Positions 63,532-64,000 of a DNA stretch of 64,000 bases are shown here, one piece after another (position 1 is the first letter of the stretch; every line of letters starts with the position of its first letter). The translations under genes and the position numbers were made by a program. The notes beneath the pieces are model-generated. The model was not told where the DNA came from and ran no database searches. It was given only the letters and a program-made list of their open reading frames with translations. Source of the stretch: Jilunia laotingensis (GTDB lineage: Bacteria > Bacteroidota > Bacteroidia > Bacteroidales > Bacteroidaceae). The stretch is from the NCBI RefSeq assembly GCF_014385165.1, contig NZ_JACRTF010000001.1, positions 434,001 to 498,000 on the forward strand. The letters run 5' to 3'.

Positions 63532-64000
63532 TTAAAACCAGCTCTTCAATTCATCCATAAATCCATAAGCTGTAACATCTACCGTTGTTGGCGTAATAGC
63601 CACATATCCGTTGGCCAAAGCCCAATGATCGTTCTTTTCATTGTCCGGTTCGAAATCCGTAAACTCTCCAATCAGCCAAAAGTAGTTTGCGTTTCCTTTC
63701 CTCGGGCATGCTTCCCATTCATTTGTCCAATGACCTTTTGCCTGTTCACACACCTTGATACCCTTCAATTCTTTTGTATCAGGGAAATTTACGTTCAGAC
63801 AAGTTAACGGAGGAAGCCCTTTCTCAAGTACCTGCGCTGCAATCTGACGAACATAAGGTCCCGCTGCTTCAAAGTCCGCACCCGGTTCGTGGCTGCAAAG
63901 AGAAAAGCCAATAGAAGGGATGCCATTCAAGCAACCTTCCGTCACCACTCCCATTGTTCCCGAATAATGAACATTCGTAGCAGAATTATCTCCATGATTG
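63532..64000 (-). CDS. surE: 5'-nucleotidase SurE (5' end outside window)
   Basis: The frame runs off the right end of the window. Beyond the in-window ATG at 63954 it continues as [15 protein letters not shown], the conserved SurE metal and active-site stretch (the family's G-x-N-x-G-x-N), so the ATG is internal. The visible part also has GIPSIGFSL and [14 protein letters not shown] near the end. SurE removes phosphate from nucleoside monophosphates in the cytoplasm. About 155 residues are visible of roughly 255 usual. Confidence 0.93.
   Translation of the reverse strand, partial: NHGDNSATNVHYSGTMGVVTEGCLNGIPSIGFSLCSHEPGADFEAAGPYVRQIAAQVLEKGLPPLTCLNVNFPDTKELKGIKVCEQAKGHWTNEWEACPRKGNANYFWLIGEFTDFEPDNEKNDHWALANGYVAITPTTVDVTAYGFMDELKSWF

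Overview
The window is a stretch of Bacteroides-type chromosome. Three things support this: many promoter candidates match the Bacteroidota primary sigma consensus (TTTG, about 19 nt, TAnnTTTG); recognisable Shine-Dalgarno sites are scarce; and the gene content is typical (AsmA-like protein, SusD-free GH43, S9 dipeptidyl peptidase IV, GldB-like and NigD-like lipoproteins, DUF349 protein, alpha-2-macroglobulin-like protein). I cannot name the species from the sequence alone.

Layout. 1-9.1 kb: the 3' part of a Pif1/RecD-like helicase with TPR repeats, an AsmA-like protein, a YciO/Sua5-type protein, NagB, a flavodiiron protein and a YhcC-type radical SAM protein. 9.1-15.6 kb: a leftward iron/haem-flavoured group (porin, imelysin, di-haem oxidoreductase, then CcsBA for cytochrome c maturation). 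15.6-22.2 kb: an AT-rich accessory island with an RHS protein whose signal peptide lies one base out of frame, followed by two related small membrane proteins, two paralogous lipoproteins and a tiny basic ORF. 22.9-26.3 kb: a LytTR/LiaF-like membrane pair and a GH43 enzyme. 26.6-34.2 kb: DPP IV, lipA, a membrane protein with a Nudix-like tail, fabI-gldB-RsmI-like, and gph. 34.4-38.7 kb: a likely AraC-controlled redox-stress unit (beta-lactamase-fold pseudoenzyme fused to DUF302, AraC regulator, RclA-like flavoprotein). 38.9-44.3 kb: a three-gene operon of a Sel1-repeat protein, an Hsp90-family ATPase and a TPR-like protein. 44.3-53 kb: an alpha-2-macroglobulin-like protein, PepD and a flippase-like membrane protein. 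53-61 kb: rsmA-mgtE, a DUF349 protein, tRNA-Gln and rsfS-ftsH-cdsA. 61.5-64 kb: a NigD-like lipoprotein, lpxB and the 3' part of surE.

The most informative non-coding signals are two. First, three matching 30-bp sites sit directly upstream of the -33 region of three promoters around the AraC gene, each with half-sites 21 bp apart and each 22-23 bp from its -7 element. This points to a small, coherent regulon. Second, at least five intergenic clusters of short near-palindromic units recur at a 22-23 bp period. Two clusters share one sequence theme; the others have different themes but the same architecture. I know of no named family for them.
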